The notes beneath the pieces were generated by a model that saw only the letters and a list, made by a program, of their open reading frames with translations, did not search any database and was not told where the DNA came from. 64,000 nucleotides of DNA from Anastrepha obliqua (taxonomy: Eukaryota; Arthropoda; Insecta; Diptera; Tephritidae), in NCBI RefSeq assembly GCF_027943255.1, contig NW_026562179.1:2978501-3042500 (forward strand), given 5' to 3'. The position numbers and the translations under genes were made by a program. Each line of letters begins with the position of its first letter. Position 1 is the first letter of the stretch. Shown here piece by piece: positions 1 to 11,380 of this stretch.

Positions 1-263
1 TAAAAAAGGCACTAACAATTTCTATATTGTATTCTCAAAAAAATGTATTATTAATGAAAATAAGGACCAAATCTATACAGAAAATAACTTTTGTGAAATT
101 GCAAGTTTTCTATCTGTTTTCAACAAAAGCTACTACTCATACCAATTAAAGAGCCCTAAGCGTGCATTTGTAGAACAACATAAAGGTGCATGCCAAAAAT
201 AGGAGGGAGAGCTCGGTCAAACACGGAATAAGCATGCAAGCGTCAATAATATGCATATATGTA
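1..263. other. AT-rich flank with a SINE-tail relic
   Basis: No gene is seen here. Bases 166-229 on the plus strand resemble the 3' half of the tRNA-derived SINE found near 42.3 and 43.9 kb. They share the order of a TTTGTGGAACAACA-like block, a GGAGGAGGAGCTCGG-like block and CCAAACAC. The Helitron begins directly after A263. Confidence 0.45.
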
Positions 264-1361
264 TCTATATATAATATATAAAAATTCAGCCGTTTTTCAC
301 GTTGTGATGAACTGTACGGAGAATGGCTCAACCGATTTTAACCAAACTTTGCCACATTGAAGAGACACATGTGGAGAAGGTTTGTAACTATGTTTGGTTA
401 AAATCTCCTTTACTTCTTCGTCAACACACAGTATACACGAGACAGCGTTCTTTTTACGCGTGTGGTTGCTATTGTAAACGGTTGCGTGGAGCGTACATTT
501 TACTCACTTATGTACAGGTTAACGCAGCAGTATTTATGCCAAAAATTTCATTCCATTACATACATTTCAATGGAATGCAAACATACATACATATACATAT
601 ATTCATACAGCAGTGGCAGGCACAGCTGTAGCTGACCACCTGCAATAATTAATCGTAACACAATGCTGCTGTGACTAACTTCACACTTTGCGTAAATACT
701 TCTTTACACCCACACTTCGGGATAACCGAAGCAAAACCATTAGCTCAACGAACCTGAACAGGTCGTCGCTAAAAAGTACTTAAGCAAGGCCGTTTTCTTA
801 GAAGATTACCAAAAGTTATCAGTAATAGTGCATAGTGAAAGTAAGTGTTAAAACTAACAAGAAAGTATTTTATTTGGTAAAGTGTTCAAGTGAAGCAGTT
901 TCCAGGCATCAACCAAAGAGATAAAAAAAGTGCGTCAGAAATATTTAAGAGAACAGATTGTTTTCACATTTTCCAACGATATTTTCACGAAAAATTTACA
1001 AAATATATATTAATTTTGCAAATGATTGATAACAAGTGAAACAGTGAATAAATGGTGTGAAAAATACACACAACAGAAATCGGCAAAAATAATTAATATT
1101 TTAGAAGTTTTTACTTAAGATATTTAAGAAAAGAGATTGTTTTCACACTTTCCGTAGATATTTTCAAGAAAAATTTCAAAAATATATATTATTTTTGCTG
1201 ATCATTTTCCATTTCTGTTCTGTGTAATTTTCATTTCAACGCGTGCTCACAGTTCAATTATATTTTTAAAAGATGGCGCTAACAGTATGTTAATTTGAAT
1301 TCCAGTTTAAAAACAAGAAAAATAGTGACATAAAGAAGACCACTTTGATTCGGTAAAAGAA

Positions 1362-2546
1362 ATGCCAAGACGTAGAAGATATGCTAACATCGGACGTAAT
1401 ACACGTGACAATAGAAATGTGCAAAATCACAGACAAAATGAAAGTGAGGAAAATCATGCTGATAGATTAAGTCAACAAAGAGATCGTACTAGGTCCCGTT
1501 CTCAAAATCGGCCAATAAATATCAATTCTGTAAATTTGAATGGTGCACCATTTCAATATAATCCACAACTTGATTATTCATCTCACAAACACGTTGTCCT
1601 TGGAAGTATGGATAAAATTTGCGGATTTTGTCAAGCATTGAAATTCAAAACTGAAACACCAGGCATGTGTTGCGCTGCAGGAAAATTTCGTTTACCAAAC
1701 ATACAATATCCGCCCGAACCATGAGCTACATTATTGTCGGGAACATCACCCAATTCCAAACATTTTCTTGAAAAAATGTCCACATATAATTCATGTTTTC
1801 AAATGACATCTTTTGGTGCTGGAAAAATTATAACCGATAACTTCATGCCAACGTTCAAGGTAATACATAAACTTCAACGTTCAACAACATTCGCTGACAC
1901 ATCTAATGAATCATTAGATTTTATAGACACAAATTATGGCTTTTTTCAGATTCAAGGGTAAGCATATCACTTAATAGGTTCATTACTACCACTACCCGAT
2001 CAAGAGTCAAAATTTTTGCAAATTTATTTCATTAATGACAACGATGATGAACTTGAAGCACGGTGTGTATTTTACAGAAATATAAACAGAGTCATTATGA
2101 GAGAGTTACAAGATTTATTACACACACACAATGTTTTGGTGCAAAGTTTTAAAACAACAGTTGAAAGATTGTCATCTGATAATCATAAAATTAAAATTGA
2201 TGCAAATAAAACGCCTGCCGGCGAACATCGTGGAAGATACAATCAACCAACTTCAAGCAACGAGGTTGCAATTGTTTTATCTGGAGATGAATTTCAACCA
2301 AGAGATATTGTTTTGCAAAGAAGAAGTGATACACTGCAACGTGTTAATGAAACGCATCGAAAATATGATGCATTACAATATCCTCTTATGTTCTGTCATG
2401 GTGAAGATGGTTATTCGATTGATATAAAACAAATAAATCCGGCAAATGGTCAAGAAACAAATAAAACTGTAAGCGCAATGAATTACTTTGCATACAGAAT
2501 CATGATAAGAGAAAATCAAGAGAATCACATTTTAAAATGTCGTTAA
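1362..2546 (+). pseudogene. Helitron Rep/helicase, N-terminal part
   Basis: This is the start of the Helitron replication protein, which nicks and copies DNA by rolling circle. The N-terminus is basic (MPRRRRYANIG) with an RS-rich stretch. It is followed by a cysteine motif, CGFC...CC, and GKFRLP, as in Helitron N-terminal domains. The Helitron-like N domain follows at 2016-2546 with RDIVLQRRS and YPLMFCHGEDGYS. All segments from 1362 to 3974 lie in one frame and are separated only by in-frame stops at about 1722, 1959 and 2544. This suggests decay largely by nonsense substitution. The start is the first ATG of that frame. Confidence 0.85.
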
Positions 2547-2570
2547 TTATTTCATCAGTATATTGTTGAC

Positions 2571-3974
2571 ATGTATGCGAAAATAGAAACAGAACGATTG
2601 AATTACTTTAGATTCAACCAAAGAAAATTACGCTGTGACGAATACATACATTTACGAGATGCAATTAACAACGATACCAACGTTAATCAAATTGGTCAAA
2701 TGGTAATATTACCTTCATCGTATACAGGCAGTCCAAGGTGGTTGATTTGGTTAAAACAAAAACTAACCACAGATAAAATTGATCATATTATATGTGCTGA
2801 AATTCCAGATATAAATGAAGATCCAGAATTACATACTACTGTAACCAAAAACATGATTTATGGACCGTGTGGTACGTTAAATCAAAATTATCCATGTATG
2901 GTTGATGGTAAATGTTCAAAACACTACGCAAGGCAATTAATTGCTGAAACAATGACTGGAAATGATGGATATCCATTGCACCGTAGAAGATCACCAGAAG
3001 ATAATGGAAAAACAGTCACTGTGCAAATAAATAATAAAGATGTGGAGATCGATAACCGTTGGATAGTTCCGTATTCCAAATTATTATCGAAAACATTTAA
3101 CGCACATATAAAGATTGAATATTGCAACTCCGTAAAATCCATCAAATACATATGCAAATATATCGATAAAGGAAGTGACGTGGCAGTATTTGGAGTTGTA
3201 AATCGAAATGATGAAATTACTAATTACCAAATGGGAAGATACATTAGTAGCAACGAAGCAGTTTGGAGAATATTATCATTTCCGATTCATGATCGCCATC
3301 CAGCTGTTATTCATGTGTCAGTCGATTTAGAAAATGAACAAAGTGTTTATTTCACTGAAAATACTGCTCAACAAATGGCCGAACGACCACTAGCAACAAC
3401 ACTAACTGCATTTTTCAACTTATGTGAAACAGATTCATTTGCAAGAACATTGCTTTATTCAAATGTTCCTAAATATTATACTTGGAATGCATCATCAAGG
3501 TTCTGGGTACGCAGGCAACGAGGAATACATGTAGATGGATATCCAGGTGTTCATTTGGGTGATGCAATCGGACGACTTTACACTGTGCATCCAAGTAAAG
3601 TGGAATGTTTCTATTTACGTTTACTCTTAGTTGATATTCCCGGCCCAAGATCATTCGAAAGTTTGAAACGAGTTAATGGTCATCTTTGTTGTACTTATCA
3701 GCAAGCATGCAAAGAATTGAATTTGCTTGAAAATGATAATCAGTGGGATGCAACTCTTATGGATGCATGTGCAACAAGTTCTCCACACCAAATAAGAACA
3801 CTATTTGCCATCATTATTGCTACATGTTTCCCAGCAAACCCAAAAGAATTGTGGAGTACTTACCAAGAATACATGACAGAAGATATCCTATATCAAGTAC
3901 GTCGCATTACTGCAAATCCAAATTTGAATTATACAGATGAATTATATAATGAAAAGGAGGAATATTCTTCTTAG
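2571..3974 (+). pseudogene. Helitron Rep domain with the HUH region deleted
   Basis: This 467-codon open stretch starts at the usual MYAKIETERL segment and keeps MVILPSSYTGSPR. It then jumps directly to WLIWLKQKL. In intact Helitrons these two blocks are separated by a long region containing FTCNPKWPEI and the HUH metal-binding motif, so the HUH half of the nuclease is missing. The two-tyrosine motif survives as IKYICKYIDKGSD. The Helitron helicase-like segment NDNQWDATLMDA follows. The deletion keeps the frame. A protein from this stretch could not perform the first strand cleavage, so the copy is non-autonomous at best. Family assignment is secure. The missing block is judged from memory of the family. 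Confidence 0.88.
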
Positions 3975-5045
3975 ATGCACCAGGTGGGACTGGAAAAACG
4001 TTTTTGTTGTCGTTAATTTTGGCCACCATTCGATCACAGAATAATATTACATTGGTTTTGGCATCATCTGGAATAGCGGCAACTTTATTGGACTGCGGTC
4101 GCACTGCACATTCTGCATTAAAGTTACCATTAAATATGCAAGTAAATGAAGAATCAACTTGCAACATTTCTAAAAATTCTGGAATGGGAAAGGTTTGACA
4201 AACATGTAAAATTATTGTATGGGATGAATGTACGATGGCTCATAAAAATTCACTGGAAGCCTTAAATAGAACACTGAAAAGATTTTCGAAATAACAAAAA
4301 CATATTTGGTGGTGCACTAATTCTATTGGCCGGTGATTTTCGACCAACTTTGCCTGTTATTCCCAAATCAACAGCAGCTGATGAATTGAGAGCGTGCCTT
4401 AAATCTTCTAATCTGTGGAGATATGTTCAAAAACTCACATTAACTACTAATGTTCGTGTGCAGTTACAGAATGATCCAACAGCTGCTGAATTTTCCGAAC
4501 ATTTGTTGCAAATTGGAAATGGACGAAAGCCAATTGATAAGGATACAGGCATGATCACACTTCCAACTAATTTTTGTACCGTAACAGAATCAAGAGTACA
4601 ATTAGTGCACAATGTATTCCCAAATATTGCACAAAACTATCGAAATCAAGATTGGCTAAGCGAGAGAGCTATATTAGCTGCCAAAAATGTCGATGTCAAT
4701 GAAATCAATGGCAGTATTTTGACTCAAATTCCAGGTGAAGTTGTCACCTATAAATCAATTGATTCAATCACTAATCCCGACGATGTAGTGAATTAACCAA
4801 ATGAATTTTTGAATTCACTTAATTTGCCTGGTTTGCCACCACATCGTTTGCAATTGAAAGTCGACGCAGTGATCATTATGTTGCGAAATATCAATCAGCC
4901 GAAACTATGCAATGGGACAAGATTAGCAGTGAAACGGACAATGAACAATGTAATTGAAGCAACAATTTTGAAAGGCAAATTTAAAGGTGAAGATGTTTTG
5001 ATTCCGCGCATTTGTGTATCAGAAGGCTTTAGAATAGGTTGTTAG
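3960..5045 (+). pseudogene. Helitron Pif1-like helicase domain, frameshifted
   Basis: This is the C-terminal 5'-3' DNA helicase of the Helitron protein. Walker A is seen as LDAPGGTGKTF at about 3971, one frame away from the Rep part. It is followed by a Q-loop-like ASSGIAATLL. The frame changes again before 4326, where LAGDFRPTLPVIP (motif III) appears. The segment at 4809-5045 holds the C-terminal block with LPPHRLQLKVDA and NGTRLAV. At least two frameshifts and stops at about 4198 and 4794 break it. The linker between Rep and Walker A also looks shortened. Confidence 0.85.
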
Positions 5046-5181
5046 TTTACAATCATTAGAGTAAGTCACTAAAATAAATAAAACATTGTTATTAGAATAA
5101 GTCACAAAATAATGGCCGAGCATGAATTAAATGATGAAACAAGAAAAAAACAAAGAACACTTTTCATTTATATTTTTCTTT

Positions 5182-5211
5182 CACCCAGCGAAGCGGGTGA
5201 GGGTCCGCTAG
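5182..5211 (+). repeat. Helitron 3' terminal hairpin and CTAG end
   Basis: CACCC and GGGTG can pair around a short GC-rich loop, followed 8 bases later by the terminal CTAG. This is the transposition termination signal of Helitrons. Confidence 0.9.
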
Positions 5212-5757
5212 TATACTATATAAGGATCCAATAGTAGTACAAGCACTGAATCCTCAGTAAATTCCTGTGAAATTAAAGAAGTACTGAAGGCACAAGGGCT
5301 TGCTGTAAAATCGATATTAAATATAATTAATAAAGATAAAGTACCGCTACCTGTGTTTACGGTTGACCTTATATCCGACTCTATGCAACTAAAAACAACA
5401 AACAAGGATGCGTTTCTCCTTTTTACAAAATTAAATATTTGTTTCCTCGAAAAATCACCTTTAAAAGAATAGCCCAGTATAATGCACTAATGTCCAATTT
5501 TTAGAGCAACATCAAGATGCATGCCAGTAATATTAGAAGGAGCTCGGCCAAATAGACAAAACGAGTGGAATGTACAAATTGCCATGAATTTGGACACACT
5601 AGATCAAACTGCGCTGTATGCACTATATACGTAACTTGCGGAGAACTTCACCACTCTTCTGCATGTAGTACAAAAAAGGAAGATTTATCATCAATGCAAT
5701 ACAGTAACTCCGGCGGTAATCACACCGAAAACTATACAGGATACCCGGTATAAAACG
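5212..5757 (+). pseudogene. Jockey-type LINE ORF1 (gag) remnant with CCHC knuckles
   Basis: The best conserved part, at 5565-5753, reads CTNCHEFGHTRSNC followed by a second degenerate cysteine array and ENYTGYPVYK. The usual Jockey-clade order is a CCHC knuckle followed by HPANYKGCPVY. These zinc knuckles bind RNA in the nucleoprotein particle. The upstream part (5212-5560) is broken by stops and frameshifts. Bases 5506-5556 also resemble the SINE tail (AACATCAAG...GGAGCTCGGCCAAA), so the fragment may be a mosaic. The Helitron's 3' end abuts it, consistent with insertion into this remnant. Confidence 0.6.
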
Positions 5758-6039
5758 ATAATGCGACTTAAAGTACATATTCTCAATTCAAAAACATACT
5801 CAATAGCTATGTTTCAATCGTCAATGTTGGGATACGGACAAAAATTGGATAACATATGTAAGCAAAGAATGTCAATAACAGTGTCTAAAACTAAAAACAT
5901 AAACCAAATGTTAGATTAAAAAAATCAGGTGGATATTTTCCGCATTACTACAAAAATGGTAATAGAATTAACCAGTACTGATCTAATAACAAATGTTAAT
6001 GTTATACTAAAATTTTGACGACAGACGTACCACAAAAAA
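5758..6039. other. No recognisable gene
   Basis: This is AT-rich sequence between two Jockey remnants. It probably represents decayed ORF1/ORF2 sequence, but I see no motif to anchor that. Confidence 0.3.
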
Positions 6040-6212
6040 TGCAACGATGTCGTTATCGTATATTTAGTCTGCCTTGCTTCTTCAAACTTTTTGAAAAGTT
6101 TCTGATATCTAAAATAAACTCCTCCCTTAATATTTATGATATAATGAAAAAACATCAATTTGGATTTCGTGTGAAACACGAAGGTATTGAACAGGTTAAA
6201 CTCATTGTTCTT
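6040..6212 (+). pseudogene. Jockey-type LINE reverse transcriptase fragment
   Basis: A short plus-strand stretch reads FSLPCFFKLFEKFLISK and then MKKHQFGFRVKHEGIEQV. This corresponds to the ISLLPxLSKLFEKLL...HQFGFRxxHSTIEQ block early in Jockey-clade RTs. The rest of the RT is gone. At about 6205 the sequence switches to the minus-strand LINE that fills the next 5 kb. Confidence 0.65.
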
Positions 6213-6700
6213 CTTGATTGGCGTGAAACCTCTTACGATTTTTACCGAGTTTAACAAAGCGCGCCAGTCGATTTTTTCGCCTGATAACCGGCGCCAGTTG
6301 GGCTCACCATACAGCACATTGTTCCATTGCCTGCGATACTCGCCGTCACCAACGTGCAAAGGTCTAAAACTCTTGCGCAGATCTCTCTCTCAAACACTCC
6401 ACGCTTCTGCGCCATACCGAACGGGCATGACGAGAGCCTTGTAGAGTGTTAGTTTTGTTCGTCGAGAAAGGACTTTACTACTCATTTGCCTGATTCTCCG
6501 ATAAATTTTACAGAGGACCATGTAATTGGTATTAATGCTGGTTCCTAGATAAACGACTTCTTAGAAATCGTAACTGTCAACAGAAATGTGAGTGGCGATA
6601 CGCGAGTGCGCGTTTTGACTGTTTATTTGATGACAGGAGTTACTTCGTTCACGACCAGACCCATTCTCTTTACTTCTTCATCTAGATTGGAATAGGAACT
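6205..6700 (-). pseudogene. LINE ORF C-terminus
   Basis: Minus-strand reading gives LYKALVMPVRYGAEAW, then HVGDGEYRRQWNN and WRALLNSVKIVRGFTPIKK. This is the end of the LINE polyprotein after the RT. Several frameshifts are present. It ends where the plus-strand Jockey fragment begins, so this marks the LINE 3' end. Confidence 0.6.
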
Positions 6701-6729
6701 AACATCGCGGTTGTTAAGACCGATGATGT

Positions 6730-7140
6730 CTATATCATCGGGACACGCCAACAATTGTACGCTCTTATAAAAAATTGTGTGCGTGAGCAGCGAGTAACTC
6801 TGCTAAACCCTCTTTTGTTATTATTTGTTGGCTCGTAGAGGTCCTTCCCAATTCGGACGGCGCTGCGGGTATTGAGCAACACAATTTTCCATAGCTGCAT
6901 TAGTTTTTCGGGGATACAAATTTCAGACATCCCGGCATGTACGCTACTTCTTTTAATGCTATCGAATACAGCCTTAAATCCGGCAATAAGATGGTATGCA
7001 CCGGTTCTCCTGACATGGGTATTTTCCATGAGTCCAAAGTGAGATTGATGTCAATATCATCGGCATACGCCAGCAATTGTACGCTCTTATAAAATATTGT
7101 GCCTGAGCGATTAAGTTCTGCGGCTCGTACGATGCTCTCC
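6730..7140 (-). pseudogene. LINE RT fragment, diverged third copy
   Basis: The reading HLIAGFKAVFDSIKRSS...VRIGKDLYEP parallels HLFVDFEAAFDSTKRSY...VRIGKDSSGP in the neighbouring copies, but with many replacements. A YADDIDI motif (RT catalytic YADD) is visible at about 7045-7080. The pieces are out of order relative to an intact RT. Confidence 0.55.
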
Positions 7141-8142
7141 AATATCAGGTTAAAGAAGTCACTCGACAGGGAGTCACCCTGTCCGTATCAAACGGCCCGG
7201 AGGAGTCCTTCCCAATTCTGACGGCGCTGCTGGTGTTGAACAACGTTATCTTGCATAGCCGTATTAGTTTTTTGGGGATACCAAATTCAGACATCGCGGC
7301 ATACAGATAACTCCTCTTCGTACTGTCGAATGCAGCTTCGAAATCGACGAAAAGATGGTGTGTGTCGATTCTCCTGTCGTGGGTCTTTTCCAAGACTTGG
7401 CGTATTGTAAATATTTGGTCGATGGTAGACTTTCCAGGTCTAAAGCCACACTGAAAGGCTTCAGCCTTTCACACAATACGCTCGCTAAAACCTTATAGGC
7501 GATATTTAAAAGACCAATCCCGCGGTAATTGGCATAGATTGCAGGATCACCCTTCTTATGGATTGGGCAGAGCACACTTAAATTCCAATCGGCAAGCATG
7601 CTTTCATCCGACCATATTTTGCATAGGAGCTGATGCATGCATCTTACCAGCTCCTCGCCGCCATGTTTGAATAGCTCAGCCGGCAGTCCGTCGGCGCCTG
7701 CGGCTTTGTTGTTCTTTAGACACCTCGTGGAACGTCAATTCCGTCGTCGTCGATTGGGGTATCGGGATCTTCACATTCTCTGTGACATGCGCAGCTGTCA
7801 CTGTTTAACAGATTCGAGAAGTGTTTCCTCCATAATTAAAGATTGCTCTGGATGTCAGTCACCACTTCGTCGTCTTTGTTCTTACAGGAAAACGCCCCGG
7901 CCTTAAAACCTTCTGTAAGCCGCCGAACTTTCTGATAGAATTTTCCGGCGTTGTTCCTGTTGGCCAGCATCTCAAGCTCCTCGCACTCACGTATTTCGGC
8001 CTCTCGTTTCTTCTGTCGGATAATACGTCTCTCTTCTTTTTTCAGCTCTCTGTAGCGATCCCACATGGCTCGCGTTGCGCCCGATCGCAGCGTAGCTCTA
8101 TAGGCGGCTTCCTTTCTTTCTGCGGCAGCATGACATTCCTCG
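7088..8142 (-). repeat. Tandem duplication, unit A (LINE RT block)
   Basis: The 1055-bp unit starts at TATAAAATATTG and ends at GACATTCCTCG. It is repeated immediately as unit B with only a handful of base changes and one 13-bp difference: unit A lacks 13 bases near 7182 that unit B keeps. Inside are an RT N-terminal part (SVLCPIHKKGDPAIYANYRG, 7638-7400), the fingers/palm start (LFVDFEAAFDS) and an upstream linker (7836-8066). The 13-bp loss shifts the frame in unit A after IGKDSSGPF. Confidence 0.85.
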
Positions 8143-9210
8143 TATAAAATATTGTGCCTGAGCGATTAAGTTCTGCGGCTCGTACGATGCTCTCCAATAT
8201 CAGGTTAAAGAAGTCACTCGACAGGGAGTCACCCTGTCTGAAACCTCGTTTGGTATCAAACGGCCCGGAGGAGTCCTTCCCAATTCTGACGGCGCTGCTG
8301 GTGTTGAGCAACGTTATCTTGCATAGCCGTATTAGTTTTTTGGGGATACCAAATTCAGACATCGCGGCATACAGATAACTCCTCTTCGTACTGTCGAATG
8401 CAGCTTCGAAATCGACGAAAAGATGGTGTGTGTCGATTCTCCTGTCGTGGGTCTTTTCCAAGACTTGGCGTATTGTAAATATTTGGTCGATGGTAGACTT
8501 TCCAGGTCTAAAGCCACACTGAAAGGCTTCAGCCTTTCACACAATACGCTCGCTAAAACCTTATAGGCGATATTTAAAATACCAATCCCGCGGTAATTGG
8601 CATAGATTGCAGGATCACCCTTCTTATGGATTGGGCAGAGCACACTTAAATTCCAATCGGCAAGCATGCTTTCATCCGACCATATTTTACATAGGAGCTG
8701 ATGCATGCATCTTACCAGCTCCTCGCCGCCATGTTTGAATAGCTCAGCCGGCAGTCCGTCGGCGCCTGCGGCTTTGTTGTTCTTTAGACACCTCGTGGAA
8801 CGTCAATTCCGTCGTCGTCGATTGGGGTATCGGGATCTTCACATTCTCTGTGACATGCGCAGCTGTCACTGTTTAACAGATTCGAGAAGTGTTTCCTCCA
8901 TAATTAAAGATTGCTCTGGATGTCAGTCACCACTTCGTCGTCTTTGTTCTTACAGGAAAACGCCCCGGCCTTAAAACCTTCTGTAAGCCGCCGAACTTTC
9001 TGATAGAATTTTCCGGCGTTGTTCCTGTTGGCCAGCATCTCAAGCTCCTCGCACTCACGTATTTCGGCCTCTCGTTTCTTCTGTCGGATAATACGTCTCT
9101 CTTCTTTTTTCAGCTCTCTGTAGCGATCCTACATGGCTCGCGTTGCGCCCGATCGCAGCGTAGCTCTATAGGCGGCTTCCTTTCTTTCTGCGGCAGCATG
9201 ACATTCCTCG
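8143..9210 (-). repeat. Tandem duplication, unit B (LINE RT block)
   Basis: The 1068-bp unit is nearly identical to unit A, offset by 1055 bp before the 13-bp indel and 1068 bp after it. It retains FDTKRGFRQGDSLSSDFFN, the RT block leading to the palm. It runs on into the linker and endonuclease end at 9110-9557, whereas unit A is cut off at 8142. Unit B is therefore the original and unit A the derived copy, or the join is an assembly artefact. Confidence 0.85.
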
Positions 9211-9557
9211 TCGTACCAGTTGTTTTTTCGGGCTCGCCGGTATCCGATTTCTTCTTCGGCGGCGGTACGCAGAGAAGGAGAAATGTTGCTCCATTGCTCG
9301 TGCATGCCGGTTTGTTGGACAGTGCTCTCTGAGAGCGGGAGTGAGAGTCGAGTGGCGAATCTTCTGGCTGTCTGTTGTGATTGCAGCATTTCGATGTTGA
9401 ACATTCTTTTCGTAGGTAGATGTACGTTTTTTGCTGCATAGAGGCGGGTGCGCAGTTTGGCTGCAACAAGGTAATGATCCGAGTCGATGTTGGGTCCTCG
9501 GATCGTACATACATCTAATACACTAGAAGCGTGTCTTCCATCTAGGCATGTTTTCAC
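9110..9557 (-). pseudogene. LINE endonuclease C-terminus and linker
   Basis: Minus-strand reading gives TIRGPNIDSDHYLVAAK. SDH is the terminal catalytic motif of the apurinic-like endonuclease that nicks target DNA. It is followed by a linker with NNWYDEECHAAAERK. It is colinear with unit B to its left, so together they are one 5'-truncated copy. Sequence upstream of GRHASSVLDV is replaced by the next copy at about 9560. Confidence 0.7.
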
Positions 9558-9559
9558 CC

Positions 9560-10105
9560 GAGAAAATTTTGCAAGGATACTGATACATGCACTTTACCAG
9601 CTCCTCGCCATCATGTTTGAATAGCTTAACAGACAGCCTGTCGTCTTCCACCACGTTATCGCTCACTTCGTCTGGGTCGGGTAGCGGAACAACAGTCCCG
9701 TCTTCAACGATTGGGGTATCGGGATCTTCCCATTCCCTGTGACATGGGTAGCTGTAACTATTTTACAAGTTGAGGAAGTGTTCCCCCGTAATTGGAGCAC
9801 GATCTGGAAATCAGTCACGCCCCGGTCTTCATATCTTCTGAAAGTCGCCGAACTTTCTGGTGGTTTTTCCTATTGGCCAGCATCTAACTCTTCTCGCACT
9901 TATGTATTTCTGTATCTCGTTTCTTTCTTATGATAATACGTCTCTCTCTCTTTTTCAGTTCCTAGACGGTATCCTTTCCTTGCGCAGCAGCATGACATCC
10001 GTCGCCGTATTAACTGTTTTTACGTGCTCGCCGGAATCAGATTTCTTCTTCGGCGGCGGTACGTAGAGAACGAGAAATGTTGCTCCATTGTTCGCGCGTG
10101 CCGGT
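9560..10105 (-). pseudogene. LINE linker/RT-start fragment, second copy
   Basis: The sequence parallels 7630-8050 and 8700-9110 (CTTTACCAGCTCCTCGCC, GGGGTATCGGGATCTTC) but is much more diverged. No long frame survives. It joins the endonuclease part at 10106 and represents a second, older LINE copy. Confidence 0.55.
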
Positions 10106-11010
10106 TTACTGCGCAGTACTCTCTGAGGGCAGGACTGAGAGTCGAGTGGCGAATCTTCTGGCGGTCTGTTGTGATTTCAGCTTTTCGATGGTGAACATTC
10201 TGTTCGTATGTAGATGGACGTGTTTTGCTGCACAGAGGCGTATGCGAAGTTTTGCTGCAACAAGATAGTGATCCGAGTCAATGTTGTGTCCTCGGATCGT
10301 ACGCACAACTAATACACTAGATACATCTATCACGACATGATCGATCTGGTTTCGTGTTATTCGATCAGGAGACAGCCAGGTGGTTTGGTAAATCTTCTTA
10401 TGCTGGAATCTGGTGCTGCAGACTACCATGTTTCGGGCTCCGGCGGAGTCGAGCGGCCTCTGTTCGTTACCGGATGTTTCGTTATGCAGGCTGAATTTTC
10501 TGACTGTGGAAAAATTCCCTCCTTGCCCACCCTGGCGTTGAAGTCGCCGAGCACCATTTTTATGTCGTGGCGGGGCAGCGCTCATAGGAGCGTTCCAAGC
10601 GCTCATAGAAGGAATCTTTGGTTGCATCGTCCATCTGTTCCATCGGGGCTTGGGCGCAAATTAGCGTGATATTAAAAAAACGAGCTGAGATGCGGATTAT
10701 TGCGAGACGCTCGTCCACCGGAGTGAACGACAGTACTTAGCGACGAAGTCTCTCTCCCACAACAAATCCAACACCGTATTTGCGCTCCTTTATATGGCAG
10801 CTGTAGTAGACGTCGCAAGGTCCTATGTTTTTCTTACCTTGTCCTGTTCATCGTATCTCTTGGATGGCAGTGATGTCAGCCTTTACTCTCACGAGGACAT
10901 CAACCAGCCGGGCAGAGGCACCTTCCCCATTAATGGACCGGAAATTCTAGGTGCATGCTCTCAAATCGTATGCTTAGTGTGTTTGCAGTGGTCGTCATCA
11001 GTATAGGGAA
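10106..11010 (-). pseudogene. LINE apurinic-like endonuclease, second copy
   Basis: Fragments in several minus frames spell an almost whole endonuclease: VKADITAIQEIR (catalytic E), DVYYSCHIKERKYGVGF, APMEQMDDATKDSFYERL, TWLSPDRITRNQIDHVVID and IDSDHYLVAAK (terminal SDH). Stops and shifts at several places kill it. The start lies near 11000. Bases 11011-11240 look like the leader of the same LINE. Confidence 0.65.
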
Positions 11011-11240
11011 GTCTTATCAGGCTTTTTTAATCTTTTTATTGGGGGGCAGTTTTAAGTGACGGGTCCCAAACCCAGCGCACCAACTATTCTGGAATGCTTC
11101 TTCGAATGCTACCCAGACGATGCTTGGGCGAAACCCGGATGTTGTGAGTTGCTTGGACCATATGCAGAAGGATCGTTCTGGCTACGCCCAAGTGAATGGC
11201 GATCAGTAACTGCCCCACTTGCGTGGACTTCTACTTAGGC

Positions 11241-11380
11241 AGCCATCCTTAATCGCATTACCACTGAATTAGAAAAGGTATTTAAACAAAAAGAAATTTG
11301 CCATTAAATCTTTGTCGACGTTTCTACTACTTTCACACCCCTTTGCGTCTTTAAGTCGTACCTCTGTGACAGACAATTCA
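11241..11380. other. Short spacer, nothing recognised
   Basis: AT-rich sequence between the LINE leader and the 3' tail of LINE A. Confidence 0.3.

Larger units (their letters stand above)
264..5211 (+). mobile_element. Helitron rolling-circle transposon, full length but inactivated
   Basis: The ends are canonical. The 5' end starts TCTATATATAATATA just after A263. The 3' end is a short hairpin (CACCC...GGGTG) followed by CTAG at 5208-5211, and the next base is T5212. Insertion between A and T without target duplication is the Helitron rule. Between the ends lies a plus-strand Rep/Pif1-type reading region at about 1362-5045, broken by stops and frameshifts. Bases 264-1361 and 5046-5180 are non-coding leader and trailer. 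The element lies next to an old Jockey remnant on its right. Confidence 0.92.
6205..11240 (-). mobile_element. Non-LTR retrotransposon cluster, craniofacial-development-protein-2-like family
   Basis: This is a minus-strand LINE family whose products are often mis-annotated as craniofacial development protein 2. Reading right to left, there is an endonuclease (11000-10100), a partial second copy (10100-9560), a second endonuclease end (9557-9110), two near-identical RT blocks (9210-8143 and 8142-7088), a more diverged RT piece (7030-6730) and the C-terminus (6700-6205). The arrangement is not a single colinear element. It is at least two copies rearranged by tandem duplication and deletion. 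The clade (RTE-like or another) is not settled from motifs alone. Confidence 0.75.

Noticed and set aside
323..631. Plus-strand open frame of 102 codons at the Helitron start
   Set aside because: It lies in the Helitron 5' leader, has no domain and ends in ACATACAT microsatellite DNA.
6205..11240. Host craniofacial development protein 2 gene
   Set aside because: The similarity is to LINE endonuclease/RT. Such annotations are usually transposon-derived, and the frames here are broken and rearranged.
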